Shown here one piece after another: positions 15,429 through 23,577 of a DNA stretch of 46,392 nt; the stretch's first letter is position 1; every line of letters begins with the position of its first letter. Position numbers and translations under genes: made by a program. The stretch is from Streptomyces sp. SID3212 (lineage in GTDB: Bacteria; Actinomycetota; Actinomycetes; Streptomycetales; Streptomycetaceae), in the NCBI RefSeq assembly GCF_009865405.1, contig NZ_WWJY01000644.1:1-46392 (forward strand), given 5' to 3'. The notes below the pieces were generated by a model. That model saw only the letters and a program-made list of their open reading frames with translations. It searched no databases and had not been told where the DNA came from.

Positions 15429-15592
15429 AAGCAATCTCTACCGTCCCGACCCGAACACCCACCGGCCCCAGCCGCCCCTCCCACACAGAAGCCCCGCCAG
15501 GACAAACCTGACGAGGCTCCCCTTCGGCCCCCCGGCCCCCTGGCCCCCGGCCCGCTTCCCACCCGGGGCTCGCACCCGGCCTCCTCGCCCGG

Positions 15593-15598
15593 CAGGAT
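15593..15598 (+). promoter_or_regulatory. -10 box CAGGAT of the aminopeptidase gene
   Basis: CAGGAT, then 6 bases, then the ATG at 15605. No Shine-Dalgarno sequence; probable leaderless start. Confidence 0.4.
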
Positions 15599-15604
15599 GA
15601 GGGC

Positions 15605-16744
15605 ATGGCCATCCCCACCGAAGACCCCGCTCTCGAACCCTTCACCGCCGACGACTACCGCGCCCGGATGGCCCGTGCCGTCTCGTCCGCCGTCGATGAA
15701 GGGCTGGCGGGCCTGCTCGTCGCCCCGGGGCCCGACCTCACGTACCTCACCGGCTACCGCCCCAGCGCCGACACCGAGCGCCTGACGCTGCTTGTCCTCG
15801 CCGCCGGGCAGGACCCCGTGCTCGTCGTGCCGGCCCTGGAGGCGGGGGACGCGGAGCGCGCGCCGGGCGCGCCCGCGCTCGCCCTGCGCGACTGGACCGA
15901 CGGCAAGGACCCGTACGCGCTCGCCGCGCCCCTGCTCGACCCGGCGGGACGGTTCGGCGTCAGTGACAACGCCTGGGCCATGCATCTGCTCGCGTTCCAG
16001 CGCGCGCTGCCCGGCACCTCGTACGTCGCGCTGACCGAGGCGCTGCCCATGCTGCGCGCCGTCAAGGACGCCCGGGAACTGGCCAGGGCAGAAGCGGCCG
16101 GCGCCGCCGCCGACGCGGCGTACGGGGACATCCTCGGCGTACGGTTCGCCGGGCGCCGGGAGACGGAGGTGGCCGCCGACCTGGCCGCGCTGCTCCTACG
16201 GCACGGTCACTCGCAGGTCGACTTCACGGTGGTCGGCTCGGGCCCCAACGGCGCGAACCCGCACCACGAGGCCGGCACCCGCGTCATCGAGCGGGGCGAC
16301 ATGGTGGTCCTCGACTTCGGCGGTCTCAAGCACGGTTACGGCTCCGACACCACCCGTACCGTCCACGTCGGCGAGCCGACCGCCGAGGAACGGGCCGTCC
16401 ACGACCTGGTCCGCGAGGCGCAGCAGGCCGGGTTCGAGGCGGTGCGCCCGGGGGTCGCCTGCCAGGAGGTCGACCGGGCCGCCCGCGCGGTCATCGACGC
16501 GGCGGGGTACGGCCCGTACTTCATCCACCGCACCGGCCACGGCATCGGCGTCACGACCCACGAGCCCCCGTACATGATCGAGGGTGAGGAACGCCCGATG
16601 GTCCCCGGCATGTGCTTCTCCATCGAGCCCGGCGTCTACCTCCCGGGCCGCTTCGGCGTCCGTATCGAGGACATCGTCACGGTGACGGAGGACGGCGCCC
16701 GCCGCTTCAACAACACGTCGAGGGAAATGGCGTTGGTGGAGTAG
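15605..16744 (+). CDS. Xaa-Pro aminopeptidase / M24 family metallopeptidase
   Basis: 379 aa. Two-domain M24B enzyme: an N-terminal creatinase-like domain (to ~150) containing GLLVAPGPDLTYLTGYRP, then the pita-bread catalytic domain. All metal ligands can be seen: Asp in VVLDFGG, Asp in GSDTTRT, His in TGHGIG, Glu in SIEPGVY and Glu in RIEDIV. It removes N-terminal residues ahead of proline in the cytoplasm. A strong bidirectional hairpin follows its stop codon. Confidence 0.93.
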   Translation: MAIPTEDPALEPFTADDYRARMARAVSSAVDEGLAGLLVAPGPDLTYLTGYRPSADTERLTLLVLAAGQDPVLVVPALEAGDAERAPGAPALALRDWTDGKDPYALAAPLLDPAGRFGVSDNAWAMHLLAFQRALPGTSYVALTEALPMLRAVKDARELARAEAAGAAADAAYGDILGVRFAGRRETEVAADLAALLLRHGHSQVDFTVVGSGPNGANPHHEAGTRVIERGDMVVLDFGGLKHGYGSDTTRTVHVGEPTAEERAVHDLVREAQQAGFEAVRPGVACQEVDRAARAVIDAAGYGPYFIHRTGHGIGVTTHEPPYMIEGEERPMVPGMCFSIEPGVYLPGRFGVRIEDIVTVTEDGARRFNNTSREMALVE

Positions 16745-16748
16745 CGCG

Positions 16749-16780
16749 GAGCGCCCGGCCAGCGGTTCGGCTGGGCGCTC
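16749..16780. terminator. Hairpin terminator, GAGCGCCCGGCC / GGCTGGGCGCTC
   Basis: Two 12-base arms pair with one mismatch around AGCGGTTC. It lies between the convergent aminopeptidase and DUF397 genes and can serve both. Confidence 0.7.
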
Positions 16781-16806
16781 CTATCGGCGCTGCGTGTGCG
16801 GTCGCC

Positions 16807-17019
16807 CTACAGCCCGGTGAATCCGGCGTCCGCCAGGCTGCCCGTGAACGCGGCCCACTTCCCGGAAGCGACGGTGAAGGCTCGGCCGTTGCCCTGGTCC
16901 TTGGTGTCGCGCAGAGCGACCCGCCCGTTGTCCAGGAACGCGACCTCGACGCAGTTTGCGTCACCGTTGCTGCGGTTGCTCTTGCGCCAGACCGCACCTG
17001 TCAGGTCGGCACTGTTCAC
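16807..17019 (-). CDS. DUF397 domain protein
   Basis: 70 aa, the usual DUF397 size. It carries the family signature: an N-terminal WRKSNRSNGDANCVEVAF, then VALRDTKDQGNGRAF and a terminal WAAFTG. These small actinobacterial proteins are typically encoded beside an XRE regulator (BldB/WhiJ-like developmental pairs). No such regulator is adjacent; treZ lies 82 bases upstream on the same strand. GTG 17019 follows GAGGGAG. Confidence 0.92.
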   Translation of the reverse strand: MNSADLTGAVWRKSNRSNGDANCVEVAFLDNGRVALRDTKDQGNGRAFTVASGKWAAFTGSLADAGFTGL

Positions 17020-17101
17020 TTGCTCAGCTCCCTCGCTGCTTGCTTGCGATCGGGCTCTTGCCGGACTCCACGCGAAGTTGTAGCCCGCCCCGGATGGAGG
17101 G

Positions 17102-18853
17102 TCAGCCGCCCGCCAGGATCACGCACGACTCCGCGGGCAGGTGCAGCACGCCGTCCGTGCCCGGTGGGTCGACCGGGGTCCACGCCGCCAGGACCCGGGA
17201 CGGGCCCGCGCCGCCCAGGGGGATCTCCGCCGCCTCGCGGGAGAGGTTCACCGCGATGCGCAGATCGCCCCGGCGGTACGCGAGCCAGCGGGCCTCCTCG
17301 TCGTACGCGACCTTCACCGACGCCAGGTTCGGGTCAGCCAGGTCCGGCTGGCCGCGGCGCAGGGCGATCAAGTCGCGGTGCCAGGCCAGCAGTCGGGCGT
17401 GCGGCTCCTTGGCCCACTCCGTGCGGTCCAGGCAGGAACGGGCCCAGGTGGCCGGGTCCTGTGGGTCCGGGATGTCCTCCTCCGCCCAGCCGTGCGCCCC
17501 GAACTCCCGCCGCCTGCCCTTGCGTACGGCCTCGGCCAGGACCGGGTCCGGGTGGTCCGTGAAGAACTGCCACGGAGTGCTCGCCCCCCACTCCTCGCCC
17601 ATGAAGAGCATGGGGGTGTGCGGGCCCGTCAGCACCAACGCGGCGGCGCACGCCAGCAGTCCGGGGGAGAGCGTGGCGGAGAGCCGGTCGCCGAGGGCGC
17701 GGTTGCCGATCTGGTCGTGGGTCTGCGCGTACCCGAGGAAGCGGTGGGCCGGGGTTCGCGTGACGTCGACGGGACGGCCGTGCGCACGGCCCCGGAAGCT
17801 CGAATACGTACCGTCGTGGAAGAAGACCCGCGTCAGCGTCTTGGCGATCGCGGCGAGCGGCGCGCGGGCGAAGTCGGCGTAATAGCCCTGGCCCTCACCG
17901 GTGAGCGCGGTGTGCAGCGCGTGGTGGAAGTCGTCGTTCCACTGGGCGTGCAGGCCCAGTCCGCCCTGCGTACGGGGGGTGGTGGTACGGGGATCCGCCA
18001 GGTCGGACTCCGCGATCAGGAAGAGCGGGCGGCCGAGGCCGCCGGAGAGCCCGTCGACGGCGGTGGACAGCTCCTCCAGGAACGTCAGCGCGCGGTGGTC
18101 GGCCAGCGCGTGCACCGCGTCGAGGCGCAGCCCGTCCAGCCGGAAGTCGCGCAGCCAGGCCAGGGCACTCTCCAGCAGGTACGCGCGGACCTCGTCGGAA
18201 CCGGGAGCGTCGAGGTTGACCGCCGCGCCCCACGGGGTGTGATGGGTGTCCGTGAAGTACGGGCCGAACTGGGGCAGGTAGTTGCCCGCCGGGCCCAGGT
18301 GGTTGTGCACCACGTCCAGGACGACCCCCAGGCCGAGAGCGTGCGCGGCGTCCACAAAACGCTTGAGCCCCTCGGGGCCGCCGTACGGCTCGTGCACCGC
18401 CCACAGCGACACCCCCTCGTACCCCCACCCGTGCACCCCTGGGAACGGGCACACCGGCATCAACTCGACGTGGGTCACGCCCAGTTCGGCGAGCGGGGCG
18501 AGCTGCTCCGCCGCCGCGTCGAAGGTGCCCTCGCCGGTGAACGTCCCCACGTGCATCTCGTACAGGACAGCACCCGGCAGCGCCACGCCGGACCACTCCG
18601 TCCGCCACTCGTACGCGGTCTGGTCCACGACCGCGCTCAGCCCGTCCGGGCCGTCGGGCTGGCGGCGAGAACGGGGGTCGGGCAGGACGGGGCCGCCGTC
18701 GAGCGCGAAGCCGTAGCGGCTCCCGTCGGCGGCGGGTGCCTGGGCGATCCACCAGTCCTCGCGCTCGGGGTCGCGCTCCATCGGGACGTCGTCGTCCCCG
18801 ACCCGGAGGACGACCCGGTCCTGCGCCTGCGGTGCCCACACCTCGAACTGCAC
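17102..18853 (-). CDS. treZ: Malto-oligosyltrehalose trehalohydrolase
   Basis: 583 aa. Releases trehalose from maltooligosyltrehalose. GH13 features: N-terminal carbohydrate-binding start VQFEVWAPQAQDRVVL, DVVHNHLGPAGNYLP (region I), the nucleophile Asp in DGLRLDAVHAL, the acid/base Glu in FLIAESDL and the stabilising Asp in QTHDQIGNR. GTG 18853 is chosen because GAGGGGGAA precedes it and the conserved VWAPxA motif follows at once; the frame extends upstream without conserved sequence. Works with TreY at 27.6-30.1 kb, from which it is separated by unrelated genes. Confidence 0.95.
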   Translation of the reverse strand: MQFEVWAPQAQDRVVLRVGDDDVPMERDPEREDWWIAQAPAADGSRYGFALDGGPVLPDPRSRRQPDGPDGLSAVVDQTAYEWRTEWSGVALPGAVLYEMHVGTFTGEGTFDAAAEQLAPLAELGVTHVELMPVCPFPGVHGWGYEGVSLWAVHEPYGGPEGLKRFVDAAHALGLGVVLDVVHNHLGPAGNYLPQFGPYFTDTHHTPWGAAVNLDAPGSDEVRAYLLESALAWLRDFRLDGLRLDAVHALADHRALTFLEELSTAVDGLSGGLGRPLFLIAESDLADPRTTTPRTQGGLGLHAQWNDDFHHALHTALTGEGQGYYADFARAPLAAIAKTLTRVFFHDGTYSSFRGRAHGRPVDVTRTPAHRFLGYAQTHDQIGNRALGDRLSATLSPGLLACAAALVLTGPHTPMLFMGEEWGASTPWQFFTDHPDPVLAEAVRKGRRREFGAHGWAEEDIPDPQDPATWARSCLDRTEWAKEPHARLLAWHRDLIALRRGQPDLADPNLASVKVAYDEEARWLAYRRGDLRIAVNLSREAAEIPLGGAGPSRVLAAWTPVDPPGTDGVLHLPAESCVILAGG

Positions 18854-19058
18854 GGGCTGTTCCCCCTCGTCGCCGTACCGGCCAGTACCTGCTTGTACCC
18901 GCCTGTCACCACTACTGTCCCCACATGGTGGCAAGACAGACGGCCGGAGGGCGGGTGATCGCGGCGAATCCGGCGCAGGTTCCCTCCGGCGCAGGTCAGC
19001 GCTGGGCCGGATGCGGTGTGTCGCCGGTACCGTCTGGACACCCCGGGGGCGTCGGCCC

Positions 19059-19064
19059 GACAAT
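19059..19064 (+). promoter_or_regulatory. -10 box GACAAT of the DUF1707-FHA gene
   Basis: GACAAT is 6 bases before the GTG at 19071; a TGGACA -35-like element lies 18 bases upstream. A leaderless start is likely. Confidence 0.45.
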
Positions 19065-19070
19065 CACGGG

Positions 19071-19634
19071 GTGACGTCCTCCTTCGAGTTCCAGACGTAT
19101 CCCGCGCGGCTGTCCGACGCCGAGCGCGACCGCGTACTCGCGGTGCTCAGGGAAGGCGCGGCGCTGGGCCGGCTGTCGCACGACACGTTCCTGCGCCGGA
19201 CGGATCTGGTCCTCGCTGCCCGGGGCGCCGACGAACTGAAGGCGCTCACGGCCGACTTGGAGACCGAGAGCCCGTGGTCGCGGAAGCTGTTCGGGACGGT
19301 GAGCCGGGTCTCGGCGTTCTCGATACGGCTGCGCAGGGCGTGGCAGGTCGAACGGCTGCCGAAGCTGCTGCTGCCGCAGCCGGGGCCGTACCCGCTGAGG
19401 ATCGGCCGCGATCCGATGAACGGGCTGCGGCTGAGCCACGAGACGGTCTCACGCGTCCACGCCGAGCTGAGCATGCAGGGCGGGGTGTGGATCCTGCGCG
19501 ACCTGGGCTCGACGAACGGCACGACCGTCAACGGCCGCCGCGTCACGGAAACGGTCGTGGTGCGCGACGGTGACATGGTGGGCTTCGGCCGGATGGACTT
19601 CCGCCTGGCGTCGGGCGACCAGCCTCGCGGCTGA
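19071..19634 (+). CDS. DUF1707 and FHA domain protein
   Basis: 187 aa. Residues ~10-60 form a DUF1707 helical domain (ARLSDAERDRVLAVLREGAA, then GRLSHDTFLRRTDLVLAAR). Residues ~100-180 form an FHA phosphothreonine-binding domain with IGRDPMNGLRLSHETVSRVHAEL and LRDLGSTNGTTVNG, including the Arg, Ser-Arg-x-His and Asn residues that contact the phosphopeptide. It is therefore likely a reader of Ser/Thr kinase signalling; no kinase gene is in the window. Divergent from treZ and convergent with the membrane protease gene. Confidence 0.92.
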   Translation: MTSSFEFQTYPARLSDAERDRVLAVLREGAALGRLSHDTFLRRTDLVLAARGADELKALTADLETESPWSRKLFGTVSRVSAFSIRLRRAWQVERLPKLLLPQPGPYPLRIGRDPMNGLRLSHETVSRVHAELSMQGGVWILRDLGSTNGTTVNGRRVTETVVVRDGDMVGFGRMDFRLASGDQPRG

Positions 19635-19649
19635 GGGAGGTCGTGCGCC

Positions 19650-19695
19650 GGTACGGGAGACGAGCGGGCGCTCGTCCACCCCCGGAGCCCGTACC
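19650..19695. terminator. Nested hairpin terminator
   Basis: The inner stem GACGAGCG-GG-CGCTCGTC (19659-19676) is perfect; the outer arms GGTACGGG (19650-19657) and CCCGTACC (19688-19695) also pair. Lies between convergent genes and is probably bidirectional. Confidence 0.65.
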
Positions 19696-19758
19696 CGCGC
19701 GGCCGTGCCGTGCCCGCGCTCCTGCCCGCGCCGCCGTGTCACGAAGGCGCGGCCCTTG

Positions 19759-22683
19759 TCACGAAAGCGCCGCCCTCGCGTGCAACTCCGTCAGGACCAG
19801 CGTCAGTTCCTTCACCGCCGCGGGCATGTCGTCGAGCGACAGAAGGAAGGCGTCGCCGCCGTTCTCGCCGGTCGCGGCCGTGTCGTCCGCCAGTGCGGAG
19901 ACACACGCCTTGCCGGACCGGTCGAGGCGGTGAAGCGCGTTCGACCACTTCTTCTGGAGGTCCGCGTCAGGGACGCGGAAGTACGCCTGCGCGGCCCCGG
20001 CCTCCTTGGCCACGTCGGAGCAGAGACGGCTGAACTCCTTCGAGTCCAAGCGGATCTTCCCGTTGGCGCCCGGCTTCTGGTCACCCGCCTCGCGCAGGGC
20101 GTCCGCGAGCGCGAGGAAGGCGTCGGAGACGCGCCCGATCCGGGTCAGGCCGCCCTTGCTGAGCCAGGCGAGCGCCTGCCACTCCCGTATCTTCGCCGCC
20201 CGGGCCGTCGGTGGGGTGTCCAGCAGCTCCAGGAACTTTCGGGTCTCTTCGGACGGGGCGGACGACGACGTGTCCGGGCGGCCGTCCGCGTGGAGGACGG
20301 CGGTGGAGGCCAGGAGGGTCAGGCTCACGGCGAGGGCCAGGCCGCCGCTCATCAGCGCGGGCCATGTGCGGGTGGCCGGTACGACTCCGGGGGCGGCGGC
20401 CGGCGTGAAGGCTCGCGGCGTGAGGGCTCGCGGCGTGAGGGCTCGCGGAGTGGCCGACTTCCCGTACCACCGCCGTACCCCGCGTACCACCCCCGCGCCC
20501 ACCAGCGCTCCGCACGCCGAGAAGAGGGGGATGGTCGTGACCGAATCGGTGAGGACCAGTTTCACCATGATGCGGCCGTTGGCGGGCAGCCAGTGGCAGT
20601 TGGAGCCGTACACATCCATCGGGCCCAGGCAGCCGTCCGCCGAGACCGCGAAAAAGATCCCCGCGTATCCGAGCAGTTGGACCACCTGGGAGGCCAACAG
20701 GGCCCGCAGGAGCCAGTGTTGCCTCGACGCGCCCGCGACCCACGCGGCGGTCGTCGCGCACGCGGCCGTGACGGTCAGGAGCAACCACCACAGCTGTACG
20801 TACTGGAACGCCCCCGCGCGCTCCTCCAGAGTGCCGGGGCGGCCGGAGTGCAGCGCGTACGAGACGACGGCGAAGGCCGCCCAGCACAGCAGCCCGCCCG
20901 CTGCCCCGGCCGCCAGCGTGCGCCGGACGCGCAGCCCCGACCCGGGGCGGCGGGCGTGCAGACACAGCGGGAGGAGCACCATCAGGACCGCCGCGACACC
21001 CAGCAGCGTACTTCTGTTCAGCTCCACGAGGGTGGGGAGCGCGGCGGTGGCGGTCGACAGTTCCCAGGCGTAGTCCTGCCACGGACCCGGGTACTTCTGT
21101 GTCACGAACGTACGGAAGCCGTCGAACTCGGTCGTCATGCCCATCGCCTGGAACCGGCCCGACGCCTGCCACCACCGCAGTCCGCCCCACAGCAGGACCA
21201 GGGTCACCAGCCCGTTCAGCAGTCCGGCGAGCACGCGCGGCCCCCGCCCGCGCAGGGCCGCCTCCAGCCGGCTGCTCTGGGCCGACCACACGGCGGGAAC
21301 GGCTCCGACGAGCGGAAGCGCGAGCAGGTACGCCGGTTCCGTGGCCACCCACTCGTTGCCGCTGGTGCTGCCGCTCACCCACTCGCCCACCAGCAGCCCG
21401 CATCCGAGCCACAGGCCCGCCCGCAACCCCGACTCCTGGCGCGTCGCGCGCAGGACCGAACGCCTCAGGACGAGCCAGAGCACCGGCGCCACGAGCGCGG
21501 CCGTCAGCCAGGCGTTGCCGCCGAGCTCGGCCGGCCGGGGGATCACTTCGAGTGCGTTCACCAGCAGGGATCCGGCGACACCGGTGAGGAACATCTGCGG
21601 GGTCCCGACGGCGGACAGCCGGTCCGGGTCGCGGAGCGCGGCCCTGCGCTCGGCCCATCCGGGATGGGTCCGCAGCAGGTGGCCGACGCGCCTGAGCCGG
21701 GCGCGCGGCCCCTCCGGCTGATCCCAGCCCGCGGGCAGGGCGCCCCACGTGACGGCCTGGGCGTCGGCGTGCAGTTCGCGCCGTCGCAGCAGGTCGGCAC
21801 GGGTCAGGTGGACCAGCGCGACCAGGACGAGCCCGCTCAGCAAGGAGTACGTGAGCAGCGAGGCGGCGCCGGGCCAGAACGGCGAACTGCTCCTGCCCGA
21901 CAGGCCGGTGACGAGGATCCGGCCGGTGGTGAAGAGGAAGGGAAGCAGCGCGAGGAGGACGAAGACGCGCCACAGCGCCGTACTGGACCACGCGAAATCC
22001 ACGTCCCTGTTGCGCAGGTGGGCGAGTTCGTGGAGGACGACGGCCCGGAAGCCCTCGGGGTCGGTGCCGCGCCTGACGAGCAGACCGTTGTGCAGGCATA
22101 CGGTGTACAACCCGGCGCGTCCGTAGACGACGGCGCCCGCGGTGGTCCGCGCCGGGTCGACACGGAACCGTACGCGCGGGTCGATCCCCGCGATCTCGCG
22201 CAACTCGGCGAGTTCGGCGGCCAGCCCGCCGTCCCGGTCCACGGTCGCGATCGGCAGCGTACGGTGCCACCGCTCGCGCCAGCGCGGCAGCCACCAGAAC
22301 ACGAGCGCGGCGACGGCGAGCAGGGCCGCCGTCGCGACCATTCCCTTCCAGTACTCCACCTCCGGTACACCGGACAGGCACTCCCGCAGCGCTTCGGGAC
22401 GGGCCGTGCCGACCAGGGTGTTGGTGAGGTTCTTCCCGTCGGGGTCGATGCCGGCGGCGAGCAGACAGCCGAGCGAGTCCCCGGGGGTGTCGTTGGGAGT
22501 GGGGGCGAGCGCGTTGTTGAGCATGGTGATGCTGGCCGCCGTCACGACCGTCATCAGCAGCGCGAAGCGGAGGCCCGTCTCGGCGCGCCCGCCGCCTGCG
22601 GGGCCGGTCCCGGGCCCTCCGGTGTCCGCCCGGTCGCCGCCGGGACCGGCGGGTTCCACGGGGTCCTCGGTGGCCGTACTCAC
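19759..22683 (-). CDS. Large polytopic membrane protein with M48-type (HExxH) zinc protease domain
   Basis: 974 aa. One membrane segment near residues 38-60, another near 114-131, then a cytosolic-type M48 protease domain with HELAHLRNRD (His218, Glu219, His222); a third ligand is probably in the DLLRRRELHADAQA segment. The C-terminal half has many further hydrophobic segments and a soluble tail from about residue 800. M48 enzymes of the HtpX/Ste24 class degrade or process membrane proteins. GTG 22683 overlaps the TAG stop of the upstream gene by one base, so translation is coupled. Three tandem 15-base repeats encode TPRAL units near residue 750. Much longer than ordinary M48 proteases. Confidence 0.85.
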   Translation of the reverse strand: MSTATEDPVEPAGPGGDRADTGGPGTGPAGGGRAETGLRFALLMTVVTAASITMLNNALAPTPNDTPGDSLGCLLAAGIDPDGKNLTNTLVGTARPEALRECLSGVPEVEYWKGMVATAALLAVAALVFWWLPRWRERWHRTLPIATVDRDGGLAAELAELREIAGIDPRVRFRVDPARTTAGAVVYGRAGLYTVCLHNGLLVRRGTDPEGFRAVVLHELAHLRNRDVDFAWSSTALWRVFVLLALLPFLFTTGRILVTGLSGRSSSPFWPGAASLLTYSLLSGLVLVALVHLTRADLLRRRELHADAQAVTWGALPAGWDQPEGPRARLRRVGHLLRTHPGWAERRAALRDPDRLSAVGTPQMFLTGVAGSLLVNALEVIPRPAELGGNAWLTAALVAPVLWLVLRRSVLRATRQESGLRAGLWLGCGLLVGEWVSGSTSGNEWVATEPAYLLALPLVGAVPAVWSAQSSRLEAALRGRGPRVLAGLLNGLVTLVLLWGGLRWWQASGRFQAMGMTTEFDGFRTFVTQKYPGPWQDYAWELSTATAALPTLVELNRSTLLGVAAVLMVLLPLCLHARRPGSGLRVRRTLAAGAAGGLLCWAAFAVVSYALHSGRPGTLEERAGAFQYVQLWWLLLTVTAACATTAAWVAGASRQHWLLRALLASQVVQLLGYAGIFFAVSADGCLGPMDVYGSNCHWLPANGRIMVKLVLTDSVTTIPLFSACGALVGAGVVRGVRRWYGKSATPRALTPRALTPRAFTPAAAPGVVPATRTWPALMSGGLALAVSLTLLASTAVLHADGRPDTSSSAPSEETRKFLELLDTPPTARAAKIREWQALAWLSKGGLTRIGRVSDAFLALADALREAGDQKPGANGKIRLDSKEFSRLCSDVAKEAGAAQAYFRVPDADLQKKWSNALHRLDRSGKACVSALADDTAATGENGGDAFLLSLDDMPAAVKELTLVLTELHARAALS
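20402..20446. repeat. 15-bp tandem repeat x3 inside the M48 gene
   Basis: GGCGTGAGGGCTCGC in three consecutive units (the first with one difference). On the coding strand they give the pentapeptide TPRAL/TPRAF in an extramembrane loop. Copy number may vary between strains. Confidence 0.8.
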
Positions 22684-23288
22684 TACGGGGCGGTCGGCGT
22701 GTCGGGGGTGGACGGGCCCGGGGTGGACGGGTCCGGGGTGGACGGGTCCGGGGTGGGTGTGGCGGTCGGCGACCCCGCCGAGGCGGACGCGTCCGGTGCG
22801 TCCGGTGCGTCCGGCGCCGGGTCGCCCGTCGCCAGCCGTGCCACCACACTGTCCGCCAGCGCCTTGGCCTGCTCGCCGGAGATCCCCTGCGCGGTCGCCC
22901 GCTCCACCACGCGGGCCCGTACGGCGGCCAGTTGGGCGCGGTCCAGCTCGGTGAGGGTACGGGGCTCGTCGGCCGAGCCCCTGCGCAGGAGCCGGCGCAA
23001 CCCCCGCCGGCTTCTCCGTACGGCGCTGTCGGTGACCGCGTCGGTGACCGCGTCGACGCCCCGGCGGGCCACCTGGTCGAGGACCAGCCACACCACCGGG
23101 GTGATCATCGTGGCCGCCTCGGCGTAACCGAACCCCAGCGCTTCTCTGCGACGGCCCCCGCCGGAGAGGACCTGGACGACCCGCTCGTCGTTCAGCTCCC
23201 GCAGCCCGTCGACGAGCGGCAGCTCGTGCGCCGCGCGCTCGGCCACCACATCGCGTACCACGTCACGTACTCGCCACGACGGCTTCAA
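22683..23288 (-). CDS. Conserved protein with repeat-rich tail, coupled to the M48 gene
   Basis: 201 aa from TTG 23288, which follows GGGGGAG by 10 bases; start uncertain, GTG codons lie a few residues downstream. N-terminal segment LKPSWRVRDVVRDVVAERAA, then LNDERVVQVLSGGGRRREALGFG, one possible amphipathic or membrane-dipping helix ATMITPVVWLVLDQVARRG, an Arg-rich stretch, and a helical segment EQAKALADSVVARLA. The tail is made of DAP and STPDP repeats encoded by 9-bp and 15-bp tandem units. It ends in TAGTG, overlapping the protease start, so the two products probably work together at the membrane. Function unknown. Confidence 0.65.
   Translation of the reverse strand: MKPSWRVRDVVRDVVAERAAHELPLVDGLRELNDERVVQVLSGGGRRREALGFGYAEAATMITPVVWLVLDQVARRGVDAVTDAVTDSAVRRSRRGLRRLLRRGSADEPRTLTELDRAQLAAVRARVVERATAQGISGEQAKALADSVVARLATGDPAPDAPDAPDASASAGSPTATPTPDPSTPDPSTPGPSTPDTPTAP
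22706..22750. repeat. 15-bp tandem repeat x3 (STPDP/STPGP coding)
   Basis: Unit GGGTGGACGGGTCCG in three copies, the first with one substitution, followed by a partial fourth. It encodes a Ser-Thr-Pro-Asp-Pro repeat in the C-terminal tail of the protein coupled to the M48 gene. Confidence 0.8.
22789..22815. repeat. 9-bp tandem repeat x3 (DAP coding)
   Basis: GCGTCCGGT in three units, the last ending in C, coding DAPDAPDA in the same tail. Confidence 0.75.
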
Positions 23289-23577
23289 CCTTGTCCAACT
23301 CCCCCGAGAGTCAAGCGTGTTGGTCAATCTCAGCACGCGGACGCCCGTCACGGGGCGGAATGTGCGCGCCGATACCGGTCCGGGCCGGTCATGTGACGCG
23401 GGTGTTATACACACCGCTCCTCGCGTGGCGGCGATCGGTCCGCGCCCCCCCGTACGGCCGACCGGCCCCGTACGTCACCCGTCCGGCCCCGCGCCGACTG
23501 CGCGGGGGCGTGGACGGTGGTCGGCTGGGGGCAACCGCGCCCGTCCGCAGGCGCGCCCGCCCGGTCAGGGGGCCCAC

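Larger units (their letters stand above)
14950..15604. other. Long intergenic region with repeats, no gene seen
   Basis: 655 bases. Near the left end a GCCCCC-CT-GGGGGC hairpin (14975-14988) may terminate the lectin gene. At 15055-15125 two imperfect ~37-base units share GGTTGCCCC and CTGAGC. Copy B of the 88-bp dispersed repeat lies at 15341-15428 on the minus strand. The frames through this stretch have poor codon usage and no family resemblance. Confidence 0.6.

Noticed and set aside
15135..15434. Minus-strand frame of 99 codons through repeat copy B, similar in peptide to one at 9.5 kb
   Set aside because: The peptide similarity follows from the DNA repeat; no ribosome-binding site and unlike codon use.
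22684..23091. N-terminal extension of the M48 frame to 1110 codons
   Set aside because: It is out of frame with, and overlaps, the real upstream gene; the coupled GTG at 22683 explains the start.
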